NCBI RefSeq assembly: GCF_008086165.1
Contig: NZ_VSKL01000002.1
Location: 615,777 to 679,776 of the forward strand
Direction: 5' to 3'
Origin: Algorimicrobium algoritergicola
Lineage (GTDB): Bacteria > Bacteroidota > Bacteroidia > Flavobacteriales > Flavobacteriaceae
DNA length: 64,000 nucleotides
Part shown: in pieces, positions 7,471 through 15,365 of the stretch
How positions within the stretch are numbered: the first letter of the stretch is position 1
Layout: every line of letters starts with the position of its first letter
Translations under genes and position numbers: made by a program
The notes under the pieces: model-generated
Told to the model about the DNA's origin: nothing
The model's database searches: none
The model's input: only the letters and a program-made list of their open reading frames with translations

Positions 7471-8046
7471 ATGGCAAACTACATAGAACTCACTAAATAC
7501 ATTAAAAAGAATATTAATATTGGAGATGAAGATTTAAAAATCGTTTTGTCTTATTTTAAAACAATAAAAAAAAGTAAAAATGACATTTTACTTTCAAATG
7601 GAAAAAATAGTCAGGTCAGTTATTTCGTGAAAAAAGGTTGTTTAAGACTGTTTTACATGGATGAGGAAGGGAAAGATGTGACGCGTTATATTGCCTTTGA
7701 AAATCAATTTGCTACAGAACTTGTTAGTTTTATATCTAATGAACCTGCACAAGAAACCATTCAAGTCATTGAAAATAGTGAACTTCTATACATCACGCAC
7801 GATGACTTTAGACATCTCCTGAAAACCATTCCCAAATGGAAAGATTTTTACACCATCTATTTAGAAAAAGCGTATGTCAATAATTCTAAAAGATTAATTT
7901 CTTTTACCACACTAGATGCTTCAGAACGCTATAAACAATTATTTAAAATAAACCCAAACATTGTCAAGCGCTTACCAAACAAGATTGTAGCTTCTTATAT
8001 CAATATATCTCATGAAACTTTAAGTAGAATCAAATCTAAAATCTGA
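7471..8046 (+). CDS. Crp/Fnr-family transcriptional regulator
   Basis: 191 residues. An N-terminal cyclic-nucleotide-binding-type beta barrel (SYFVKKGCLRLFYMDEEGKD, ENQFATELVSFIS) is followed by a long dimerisation helix and a C-terminal helix-turn-helix ending IVASYINISHETLSRIKSKI, the usual recognition helix of short flavobacterial members. The E-[ST]-x-x-R core of classical CRP is reduced to ETLSR. The N-terminus has no FNR-type cysteine cluster. It starts directly after the ribB stop, so the two are translationally coupled. A perfect dyad of its family's type sits ahead of the operon, making autoregulation plausible. The effector is not identifiable. Confidence 0.88.
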   Translation: MANYIELTKYIKKNINIGDEDLKIVLSYFKTIKKSKNDILLSNGKNSQVSYFVKKGCLRLFYMDEEGKDVTRYIAFENQFATELVSFISNEPAQETIQVIENSELLYITHDDFRHLLKTIPKWKDFYTIYLEKAYVNNSKRLISFTTLDASERYKQLFKINPNIVKRLPNKIVASYINISHETLSRIKSKI

Positions 8047-8094
8047 CAATAAAATACAAAATACAAAACACAAAACATCTAAAAGTTATAAAAT

Positions 8095-8844
8095 ATGAAA
8101 TACGTATTATTACTGGGACTATTGGTATTACAATTTACTGGTTTTTCACAATCGCTTGATTCAAAACCCAATGTTGAAAAAGCGAATGACAAGTTGTTAT
8201 TAACCATCTTTCTGAAACATGATCAAAGTATGACTTTGAATGAGATTGAAAAGATAAGAACGGATCAAGGCTTTTATGAAAATCTCCCTCCAGAAGGTGT
8301 TTCTGTAGTTAATTGGTTTGTGGTTATGGGACTCGGCCAAGTGGTTGTATTAGAACTTCCTGCCTCAAAATTAGCAGCTGTAAATTTAGCAATTGAGAGA
8401 ACTGCATGGAAGGCTTTTACAACAGAAATTTATCCAACGTACAATTTGTATCCTATCATAGAACATAAGTTGAAAAATAAGTCAAAAATAGCGCTTGATT
8501 CAAAACTCATTTCTGAAAAAGAAAAAGATGATGACAAATTATTATTAACCGTCTTTCTTAAACATGATCAAAGTATGAATTTAAACGAGATTGAAAAAAT
8601 AAGAACCAATCAAGGGTTTTATGAAAATCTCCCTCCAGAAGGTACTTCTGTAGTTAATTGGTTTGTAGTTATGGGACTTGGTCAAGTGGTTGTGTTAGAA
8701 CTCCCTGCTTCAAAATTAGCAGCTGTAAATTTAGCGATTGAGAGAACTGCATGGAAAGCTTTTACAACAGAAATTTATCCAACTTACAACCTATATCCAA
8801 TCATAGAAAATAAATTAAAGAATAAGTCAAAGGTAGATTACTAG
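8095..8844 (+). CDS. Secreted protein made of two near-identical 100-residue domains
   Basis: 249 residues. Residues 1-19 form a signal peptide (LLLGLLVLQFTGFSQS). Residues 32-131 and 147-246 are the same domain twice, differing at 5 of 100 positions, joined by a linker that repeats LDSK. Each domain starts LLLT-[IV]-FLKHDQSM, has NWFVVMGLGQVVVLELPASK, and ends near EIYPTYNLYPII. Alternating strands and two helices suggest a small ferredoxin-like or dimeric alpha/beta-barrel fold, with the duplication mimicking a dimer (inference). It probably lies in the ribB-regulator operon, 48 bases after the regulator. Function unknown. Confidence 0.75.
   Translation: MKYVLLLGLLVLQFTGFSQSLDSKPNVEKANDKLLLTIFLKHDQSMTLNEIEKIRTDQGFYENLPPEGVSVVNWFVVMGLGQVVVLELPASKLAAVNLAIERTAWKAFTTEIYPTYNLYPIIEHKLKNKSKIALDSKLISEKEKDDDKLLLTVFLKHDQSMNLNEIEKIRTNQGFYENLPPEGTSVVNWFVVMGLGQVVVLELPASKLAAVNLAIERTAWKAFTTEIYPTYNLYPIIENKLKNKSKVDY
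8188..8832 (+). repeat. Internal tandem duplication within the secreted protein gene
   Basis: Units 8188-8487 and 8533-8832 encode the two 100-residue domains. They differ at many third codon positions (for example GACAAGTTGTTA against GACAAATTATTA) but at only five residues, so the duplication is not fresh and both copies appear to be under protein-level constraint. Confidence 0.85.
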
Positions 8845-8919
8845 AATTTTAATGCTTATCAACAGTTAAACTAACTCAATATAAGCTTTGTACTATTCGG
8901 TGTAAAAATAAAAGTAATT

Positions 8920-9609
8920 ATGGCCATTTACGCAATTGGAGATATACATGGTAGTATAAATGCCTTAAAAACTATTTTTCAACAGGATTGGATAAAGGAA
9001 GATGATAAAGTCGTTTTTCTTGGAGATTACGTTGATAAGGGAGCTGATAGTAAAGACGTTATTGATTGGTTAATTGAAAAAAGTAAAGTATGCGACTTTG
9101 AATTTATTCTTGGCAATCATGAGATAATGATGACACGTGCCAAATCTTCACCTGAAATATTTGAGTATTGGCTAGAAGATTATGGAGGATCACTAACATT
9201 AAACTCCTATAAAATTGGTGATAACCAAAATTGGATGAATCAGATAGATAAAACGCATTGGAACTTTATTGATTCTTGCTTACCCTATTTGGAAATTGGA
9301 GAATTCATTTTCGTTCATGCAGGACTTGAAAAAAACAAGAGTTTAGAGGAACAGGATGAACATCATTTATTTTTTAAGAAATTTGAAGAACCTTTAATGT
9401 ATGATCCAATAAAAATGGTGATTTGCGGACATACCGCTCGGAAAAATGGAAAAATAGCTGATTTTAAACATACCATTTGCATTGATACCTTTGCACACGG
9501 AGGTATGTGGTTAACTTGTTTGAATGTTGAAACAGGCGAATTTTTAAAAGCGAATAACAAAGGACAAATAGAAAAAGGAAAACTAAAAAGAAGGCACTCA
9601 ATTCCTTAA
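8920..9609 (+). CDS. PPP-family metallophosphoesterase (serine/threonine protein phosphatase-like)
   Basis: 229 residues. The PPP metal-binding series is complete: GDIHG (7-11), GDYVDKG (near 35), GNHE (near 66), a His in VHAG (near 130) and a His in CGHT (near 170). This matches the bacterial PrpA/PrpB and Ap4A-hydrolase-like branch of about 220 residues. It is cytoplasmic, with no signal peptide. Targets cannot be predicted. It follows the duplicated-domain gene after 75 bases and is the last gene of block II, whose boundary repeat lies 134 bases past its stop. Confidence 0.88.
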   Translation: MAIYAIGDIHGSINALKTIFQQDWIKEDDKVVFLGDYVDKGADSKDVIDWLIEKSKVCDFEFILGNHEIMMTRAKSSPEIFEYWLEDYGGSLTLNSYKIGDNQNWMNQIDKTHWNFIDSCLPYLEIGEFIFVHAGLEKNKSLEEQDEHHLFFKKFEEPLMYDPIKMVICGHTARKNGKIADFKHTICIDTFAHGGMWLTCLNVETGEFLKANNKGQIEKGKLKRRHSIP

Positions 9610-9742
9610 GTTGAGTTTGTCTATAGATTGCGGAACTGTTCACTCAAACCCTTAATTAAAGGGAAATTACTCCATTTAAATTTTGAGCAAGTTTACGAAA
9701 GTCAAAAAAAAGAATTTGATTAGAATCTAAAAATCACTCAAT

Positions 9743-9868
9743 GCTAACTTAAGCTGTGTATAATTAATTACTTGGTTCTCGACTACTTACAAAAATTCTT
9801 ACTGATTTTCTATTAGGTTTGTAGGTGCTAACGTATGCACTTAAATACGCAATAGCCTATTAAAAGTG
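9743..9868 (+). repeat. Junction element C at the right end of gene block II (decayed)
   Basis: Starts GCTAAC, then GTGTATAATTAATTACTTGG, then CTACTTAC (9783-9790), an A/T-rich weak stem, TTTCTATTAGG, and GCACTTAAATACGCAATAG. These line up in order with elements A and B. The left arm (GCTAAC...TGTGTAT) is the inverted match of the right arm of element A (ATACACA...GTTAGC), bracketing ribB through the phosphatase. The right arm has lost its terminal motif. The rest of the 9610-9996 gap shows nothing else recognisable. Confidence 0.5.
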
Positions 9869-9996
9869 TTGATAAAAATTTCCACCTCCAAACACCAAAC
9901 CAACCCCAAATCGTAAAAAAAAGACAAAACCGTCCAAACCCTGTTTTAAATAGTGCTATTTTTATAAAAACTAATTCAACCATCAAACACTAACCA

Positions 9997-10743
9997 ATGA
10001 AAACCAATTTCAAAATTTTAGTTACACTTTCCTGTTTTATAGCGGTAATTTCTTGTAAAGATAAAAATCAAGACAAAGCCATAACAAATCCGCCAACGGT
10101 GGTTGAAACACCATTAGTCGAAACCGTCTTATCGGCCGAAGATCAAGCCGCCTTAACACCTGAAATAATTATTCAATCCCTTAAAGATGGTAACCAAAGG
10201 TTTAGAAATAATGATTTAACGCCTCGTAATCGGTCTTCTCAAATTAAAAATAGTACCCTTAGCCAATATCCAAAAGCCATAATCCACTCGTGTATTGATA
10301 GCAGAGTGCCTGTAGAGGATGTTTTCGACCGAGGAATTGGCGATCTTTTCGTTGGTAGAGTTGCAGGAAATATTATAAACGAAGATATTCTTGGCAGCAT
10401 GGAGTATGCCTGTAAAGTAGCTGGAGCCAAATTAATACTCGTTTTAGGTCATGAACATTGTGGTGCTATAAAATCAGCAATAGATGGCGTTGAGTTAGGG
10501 AATATTACAGCACTACTTTCTAAAATTAAACCGGCAATAGATATGGCCGCTGAATATGAAGGTGAAAAAACAGCATCTAACCAAGAATATGTTGAATTGG
10601 TTAGCACAAGTAATGTAATAAATAATATGAATGAAATTAGAACCTCAAGTCCCATCTTAAAAGCTATGGAAGATAATGGTGAGATTGATATTCTAGGTGC
10701 CATGTACAATATGACAACGGGTGAAGTGGTGTTTATAGACTAA
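9997..10743 (+). CDS. Beta-class carbonic anhydrase, predicted lipoprotein
   Basis: 248 residues. It starts with a type II signal peptide ending VISC, so Cys20 should be lipidated and the enzyme should sit in the periplasm or on the outer membrane. The zinc site is complete: Cys99, Asp101 and Arg103 in HSCIDSRVP, and His152 and Cys155 in GHEHCGA. Beta-class enzymes interconvert CO2 and bicarbonate; most bacterial ones are cytoplasmic, so the lipobox is notable. About 55 residues of flexible, Pro/Thr-rich linker separate the anchor from the domain. It stands alone, with an inverted-repeat element between it and the next gene. Confidence 0.9.
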   Translation: MKTNFKILVTLSCFIAVISCKDKNQDKAITNPPTVVETPLVETVLSAEDQAALTPEIIIQSLKDGNQRFRNNDLTPRNRSSQIKNSTLSQYPKAIIHSCIDSRVPVEDVFDRGIGDLFVGRVAGNIINEDILGSMEYACKVAGAKLILVLGHEHCGAIKSAIDGVELGNITALLSKIKPAIDMAAEYEGEKTASNQEYVELVSTSNVINNMNEIRTSSPILKAMEDNGEIDILGAMYNMTTGEVVFID

Positions 10744-10839
10744 TAAACACGCTTAAATTAAAAAATACGGTGTCTGGTATGTTACCAAACATAACCTACT
10801 GAAGCTATTTAGAAACATGCACACCATAAATCACTAGTG

Positions 10840-10940
10840 TAGGGGCTACTAATTTGGGTTTTTAAAATTCTAATACACCCTTTTCATTTCATGCAACCCA
10901 ATCATAAATAAAAGTGGAATGCGTCCAAATTAGTCCCCTA
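10840..10940. repeat. 101-bp inverted-repeat element, MITE-like
   Basis: TAGGGG-CT-ACTAATTTGG (10840-10857) is mirrored by CCAAATTAGTCCCCTA (10925-10940). The arms pair perfectly except for an extra CT in the left arm. A second inner pair, TTGGGTT/AACCCAA (10854-10860 and 10895-10901), lies inside. There is no coding frame. Size and arms suit a miniature mobile element; it could also be a large leader hairpin for the gene at 10999. Confidence 0.45.
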
Positions 10941-10998
10941 ACTACTTATTAAAAAAAGCTATTTTCCGTACCTTGCAGTTCTATTTAAAAGTAAAAAT

Positions 10999-12843
10999 AT
11001 GCAAGATCCAAAAATGCTAAATTATATTAAAGCTGTTATTGAAAATATGCCAACAGATTGGCTGAATCTAACAACCCATCGACTAGATATTTATGATGAG
11101 TCGTTAGCAAAAACGGAATTTCTAAACGCGTTTGAACACTTATTTAAAGCCAATAATGCTACGACATCAGCATTAAGTAAATTACCAACGGCTTATGATT
11201 ATATCCGCTTGGGTCATCCCCTATCCTGCGTGTTAGAATGGGGAATTGCAAACGTAAACCAGCTTGATGCTAAACATGTCATCAGTTTTTCGTCTCTGAC
11301 AATTCCGGTTTTAGCCATTTTAAGAACCAATTTGTTGGAAAATAAAAAAACACAAATCCTTTATACGGGAGACTTACCAGACTGTTTTGATGCGGAAACC
11401 ATTAAAGAGGTGTATGGTTATAATTTCGAATTAATCCATGTTGATAATTCAAAGGCGATTCTCGATTTTAAGGGAAGTACCATTTTCATAGCACATCAAG
11501 ACACCATTGAGCAAACAGATTTAAATGCGAATATTGATTTTTACGTGAATCTCCACGACCATTTGGGCAGTATATTACTCGTAAATGGCGCACAAAACGC
11601 ATCATATATTTCGGATATTCAACATGTACGCCGTCGTGAAACCATTGCCATGACACCTGAAAATTCGCTTATGGCTTTAAAAGCGCTAGTCAATAAAACG
11701 GTTTTCCAGGGGCATTCCAATGAAACTGAAACCCATAAAAAACAGGTTTTAAATAACATCAAAGACATTACAGGTACCACGTCCAAACCTTTGGTGGCTT
11801 CTAGTGGTTTATCTATGCAATACGCTATTATGATGGGTCTCATTCACGATGCCCAAGAAAATCATAAAGGAAAGGCCATCAAATTTATTGTTCCGCCAAA
11901 TTGTTATGGTGGAACCAATGACCAAGCCAGACGTGTGGCAGATTGCTTAGATCAAGTTGAAGTTGTAGATTTACTTGTGGATGGAGATAATGATATGGTA
12001 CAAAGTATTAATACCGTTTTGGAGCGCATTGCCAAACAAGATGCGGTTCCATACATTATTGCAGAAATTCCAACAAACCCACGAGTGGAAGTTCCAAATC
12101 TTCAAGATTTAAAGGCTGCTTTAAGTAAAGTGCGAAAAACAACAACGGGTGAAACAGCAATCGATCCTGTTTTTATTTTAGATCAAACCTTTTGCCCGAA
12201 TGTGCACTTTTTAGGTGACGGGGAAATTCTATCTACGGTGAGAACCATTTCTTATGCCAGTGGCTCCAAATTTCCTAGTGGCGGAAAATGTACTGCTGGA
12301 TATGCTGTAGGAAACACCAAAACAGACGCCTTAATGGATAAGGTAGCGAAGCATTTGATGCTTTGTGACAATGAAGCAACCGCATTGCAATATAAGTTGC
12401 TAGCCCAACAATTACCATCTATGAATCAGCGTATTGCAGATGCCTATGTATACACACGCGACTTTGTAAACTTTATCCACGAGGTTTTACCAGAATCGAA
12501 AATTAATTTTGTGTCTGATGACTTGGCAGAGCAAGGCTTTACACCATCCGTATTTTCATTAGATCTGCCAACAAAAGGAAATACAGCTGAAGAAAAAGAA
12601 GCCCATAAACGCGCTTTAAACTTGAAGTTAATCAACTTGATGATTACTGAAATCCCTGAAGAAAGCAAGTTTTGTGTGAGTTATGGTCAGTTAAAGGGTT
12701 GCTACTGGACTATTCCAGCAACATCCACCCAGGGCACCACCAAGGAAGGCGACAAAGATTATATTGTACGCGCCTCCTTATCTGGAAACATGGATTTGGC
12801 CCGTCATAAAGAGGTGTTTTTAGAGTTTGTTAAGAATATGTAA
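10999..12843 (+). CDS. Cys/Met-metabolism PLP-dependent enzyme (cystathionine gamma-synthase-like, long form)
   Basis: 614 residues, against about 400 for standard cystathionine gamma-synthase. The C-terminal 380 residues carry the trans-sulfuration fold: LVASSGLSMQYA (cofactor phosphate loop), CYGGTNDQARR, IAEIPTNPRVEVP, ILDQTFCPN with the PLP-contacting Asp, and SGSK with the Schiff-base Lys at 424. The first 230 residues form an extra domain I do not recognise, somewhat like the extended fungal enzymes. It probably acts on a sulfur amino acid or its acyl-homoserine precursor in the cytoplasm. The gene is alone, with no Met-biosynthesis neighbours in view. Confidence 0.72.
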   Translation: MQDPKMLNYIKAVIENMPTDWLNLTTHRLDIYDESLAKTEFLNAFEHLFKANNATTSALSKLPTAYDYIRLGHPLSCVLEWGIANVNQLDAKHVISFSSLTIPVLAILRTNLLENKKTQILYTGDLPDCFDAETIKEVYGYNFELIHVDNSKAILDFKGSTIFIAHQDTIEQTDLNANIDFYVNLHDHLGSILLVNGAQNASYISDIQHVRRRETIAMTPENSLMALKALVNKTVFQGHSNETETHKKQVLNNIKDITGTTSKPLVASSGLSMQYAIMMGLIHDAQENHKGKAIKFIVPPNCYGGTNDQARRVADCLDQVEVVDLLVDGDNDMVQSINTVLERIAKQDAVPYIIAEIPTNPRVEVPNLQDLKAALSKVRKTTTGETAIDPVFILDQTFCPNVHFLGDGEILSTVRTISYASGSKFPSGGKCTAGYAVGNTKTDALMDKVAKHLMLCDNEATALQYKLLAQQLPSMNQRIADAYVYTRDFVNFIHEVLPESKINFVSDDLAEQGFTPSVFSLDLPTKGNTAEEKEAHKRALNLKLINLMITEIPEESKFCVSYGQLKGCYWTIPATSTQGTTKEGDKDYIVRASLSGNMDLARHKEVFLEFVKNM

Positions 12844-12881
12844 AACATCAGGCTTTGGCATTCTTTAGCAAAATGGCATTA

Positions 12882-12939
12882 CGTTGAGCATTGTCATTCC
12901 GTTAATTGCTGGTTCCTCTCGTTGAGTGCTGTCATTTCC
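12882..12939 (+). repeat. Two direct copies of a short intergenic repeat
   Basis: CGTTGAG-CATT-GTCATTCC (12882-12900) recurs as CGTTGAG-TGCT-GTCATTTCC (12920-12939), and the second runs into ACGAAGGAGGAATCTC. This looks like the dispersed GTCATTCC...GGAATCTC type of repeat that I associate with flavobacterial intergenic regions. It lies in the gap between the PLP enzyme and the convergent peptidase gene. Confidence 0.45.
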
Positions 12940-13009
12940 ACGAAGGAGGAATCTCTCGTTAACCAAAGTTTTTTACCTCGCAAGCTACGTTCTGAATACC
13001 AAAAACAAA

Positions 13010-13034
13010 AAGCCCAAACATACCGTTTGGGCTT
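13010..13034 (-). terminator. Rho-independent terminator of the prolyl oligopeptidase gene
   Basis: A 10-bp perfect stem, AAGCCCAAAC / GTTTGGGCTT, with a 5-base loop. On the minus strand it is followed by TTTGTTTTTGG, a T-rich tract, so it terminates the gene ending at 13145. The plus-strand side has no T-tract. Confidence 0.75.
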
Positions 13035-13069
13035 CTCAATTACATATCATGAACCACTATTTTAGGGTT

Positions 13070-13135
13070 CATTCGGGTTTCCTTCGGGTTTCCTTCGGGT
13101 TTCATTCGGGTTTCCTTCGGGTTTCCTTCGGGTAT
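13070..13135 (+). repeat. Six-copy 11-bp tandem repeat
   Basis: The unit is C[CA]TTCGGGTTT, six copies without gaps, the last ending TAT. The second base follows the order A, C, C, A, C, C, so a 33-bp block is itself doubled. It lies between the peptidase stop and its terminator, so it would be in the 3' end of that transcript. It is not coding. Confidence 0.9.
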
Positions 13136-13144
13136 GACCTAAAA

Positions 13145-15277
13145 TTAATTTAAACTTTTAATCCCCATATTATACAAAGCAAACGCTTGAATATCTACTT
13201 GCTCCTTAATCGTGGCTTCAGTAGATTTTCCGGCACCATGTCCGGCATTCACCTCAATTCTAATTAAGGTCGGATTCGTACCTGTTTGCTTGTCTTGCAA
13301 TTCAGCAGCAAATTTAAAACTATGCGCTGGCACTACACGATCGTCATGATCTCCTGTTGTTACTAACGTTGCTGGATATTCAACACCTGCTTTTACATTA
13401 TGCACTGGCGAATACCCTTTAATATAGTCAAACATCTCTTTACTTTGTTCTGATGTTCCATAATCAAAGGACCAACCCGCTCCTGCTGTAAACGTATGGT
13501 AACGCAGCATATCTAAAACACCTACTTGTGGAATAGCCACTTTCATTAAATCTGGTCGTTGTGTCATAGTTGCACCAACTAATAACCCACCGTTACTTCC
13601 GCCTTTAATAGCTAAATAATCAGATGATGTATACTTTTCATTGATTAGGTATTCGGCTGCTGCAATAAAATCGTCAAACACATTTTGCTTCTGCATTTGT
13701 GTTCCTGCATTATGCCATTTTTTACCGTATTCACCACCACCACGTAAATTAGCAACAGCATACACACCACCATTTTCTAACCACACAGCATTGGCAATAC
13801 TAAACGACGGCGTTAAACTAATATTAAAACCACCGTAAGCATATAGCATAGTTGGATTCTTGCCGTTTAATTCTGTGCCTTTTTTATAGGTGATAATCAT
13901 CGGTACTTTGGTACCATCTTTAGATGTATAAAATACTTGCTTCGACTCAAAGTCTTCCGATTTGAAATCGATATTTGGCTTTTGGTAAACCGTTGATTCG
14001 CCAGATTCAGGATTATAAGCATAAATAGTTCCTGGCGCCGTATAATTTGTAAATGAGTAGTATAAGGTAGTCGCTTCTTTTTTACCACCGAAACCACCAA
14101 CAGAACCAATTCCTGGTAACGTAACATCACGTACCAAAGTGCCATCAAATTTGTATTGTTTTACAACAGATACGGCATCTTTCATGTATTCCGCAAAAAT
14201 ATAATTAGCACCTTTAGATGCAGATAGTACATTTTCAGTTTCAGGAATCACATCTTCCCAACCAGCTTGTTCAAATTTATTTAAATTGAATTTTACAATG
14301 CGTTTATTGGGTGCTTCAAAATCAGTTACCACAAAAAATGTTTGACCTTCGTTATTAATGACATTACTACTACTTTCAAAATTATCAACCACTTTTACAA
14401 TCGGTCCATTTTTGCGTAGGTCTTTAATATATAGCTCATTTCCATACGTAGAATTTGCTGCGGTAATCACCAAATAGTTTTCATCCTGCGTTACAGAACC
14501 TCCTACATAACGACGCTTTTCAGTATCGCCAAAAACAATTTTGTCTTCACTTTGTGGTGTTCCTAATTTGTGATAAAATAAACGGTGTTGATCAGTTTTA
14601 GCCGATAACTCACTGCCTTTTGGTTTCTCATAGCTGGAATAATAAAACCCCTCATTTTTGTACCAAGACATACCACTGAATTTAACATCCATAATGGTAT
14701 CGCCAATAATTTCTTTGTTTTCTGTTTTTAAAACGATAATTTTTCGCCAGTCACTTCCACCTTCAGAAATAGCATAGGCAGCCATAGAACCATCTTCCGT
14801 AAAACTTAAACCACCTAATGACGTCGTACCATCTTTAGAAAATGCATTCGGATCTAAAAACACCTCCTGGTTTCCATCTTTATCGTTTCTATATAAAACG
14901 GATTGGTTTTGAAGTCCATCATTTTTATAGAAATAGGTATAATCCCCTTCGATAAAAGGTGCTGAAATTTTCTCGTAGTTCCAAAGGGTTTCCATGCGTT
15001 TTTTCAACTTGCTTCGAAACGGAATTTGATCTAAATAATTAAACGTTACCTCATTTTGAGCTTTAACCCATGCTTTGGTATCTTCGGCATAATCATCTTC
15101 TAACCAACGGTATGGATCTTGAACTTGAGTTTCAAAATACGTGTCAACCGTGTCAACTTTTTTAGTTTCTGGGTATGTAATACGCATAGACATATCTTCT
15201 TTTTCAGTTTTGTTTTGGTCGTCTTTACAAGCAACAATAGTTGAAAGTGCCAAAACGCATACTAGTGATTTCCTCAT
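13145..15277 (-). CDS. Prolyl oligopeptidase (S9A), predicted lipoprotein
   Basis: 710 residues, normal for S9A. The N-terminus is a lipoprotein signal ending TIVAC (Cys17), so it acts outside the cytoplasm. Residues about 30-440 make the beta-propeller gate (SFTEDGSMAAYAISEGGSDW, RYVGGSVTQDENYL). The alpha/beta hydrolase domain follows, with Ser561 in GGSNGGLL, the Asp in DHDDRVVPAHS and the His in GHGAGKST forming the triad. It cleaves short peptides after proline. Monocistronic: a terminator and tandem repeat follow, and the HD-domain gene upstream ends 88 bases before its start. Confidence 0.93.
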   Translation of the reverse strand: MRKSLVCVLALSTIVACKDDQNKTEKEDMSMRITYPETKKVDTVDTYFETQVQDPYRWLEDDYAEDTKAWVKAQNEVTFNYLDQIPFRSKLKKRMETLWNYEKISAPFIEGDYTYFYKNDGLQNQSVLYRNDKDGNQEVFLDPNAFSKDGTTSLGGLSFTEDGSMAAYAISEGGSDWRKIIVLKTENKEIIGDTIMDVKFSGMSWYKNEGFYYSSYEKPKGSELSAKTDQHRLFYHKLGTPQSEDKIVFGDTEKRRYVGGSVTQDENYLVITAANSTYGNELYIKDLRKNGPIVKVVDNFESSSNVINNEGQTFFVVTDFEAPNKRIVKFNLNKFEQAGWEDVIPETENVLSASKGANYIFAEYMKDAVSVVKQYKFDGTLVRDVTLPGIGSVGGFGGKKEATTLYYSFTNYTAPGTIYAYNPESGESTVYQKPNIDFKSEDFESKQVFYTSKDGTKVPMIITYKKGTELNGKNPTMLYAYGGFNISLTPSFSIANAVWLENGGVYAVANLRGGGEYGKKWHNAGTQMQKQNVFDDFIAAAEYLINEKYTSSDYLAIKGGSNGGLLVGATMTQRPDLMKVAIPQVGVLDMLRYHTFTAGAGWSFDYGTSEQSKEMFDYIKGYSPVHNVKAGVEYPATLVTTGDHDDRVVPAHSFKFAAELQDKQTGTNPTLIRIEVNAGHGAGKSTEATIKEQVDIQAFALYNMGIKSLN

Positions 15278-15365
15278 ATTATAATTGGTTTTAGTGTAAT
15301 GAACAAAAATAAGGAAATACTTGTTAAGTAATGTTAAAGAAAATACAAGGTGAAAAATTAATCAA

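Noticed and set aside
12926..13153. An open frame of 75 codons through the 11-bp tandem array
   Set aside because: The frame exists only because the repeats lack stops; it crosses a terminator and a repeat array, has repetitive low-complexity translation and no start context.
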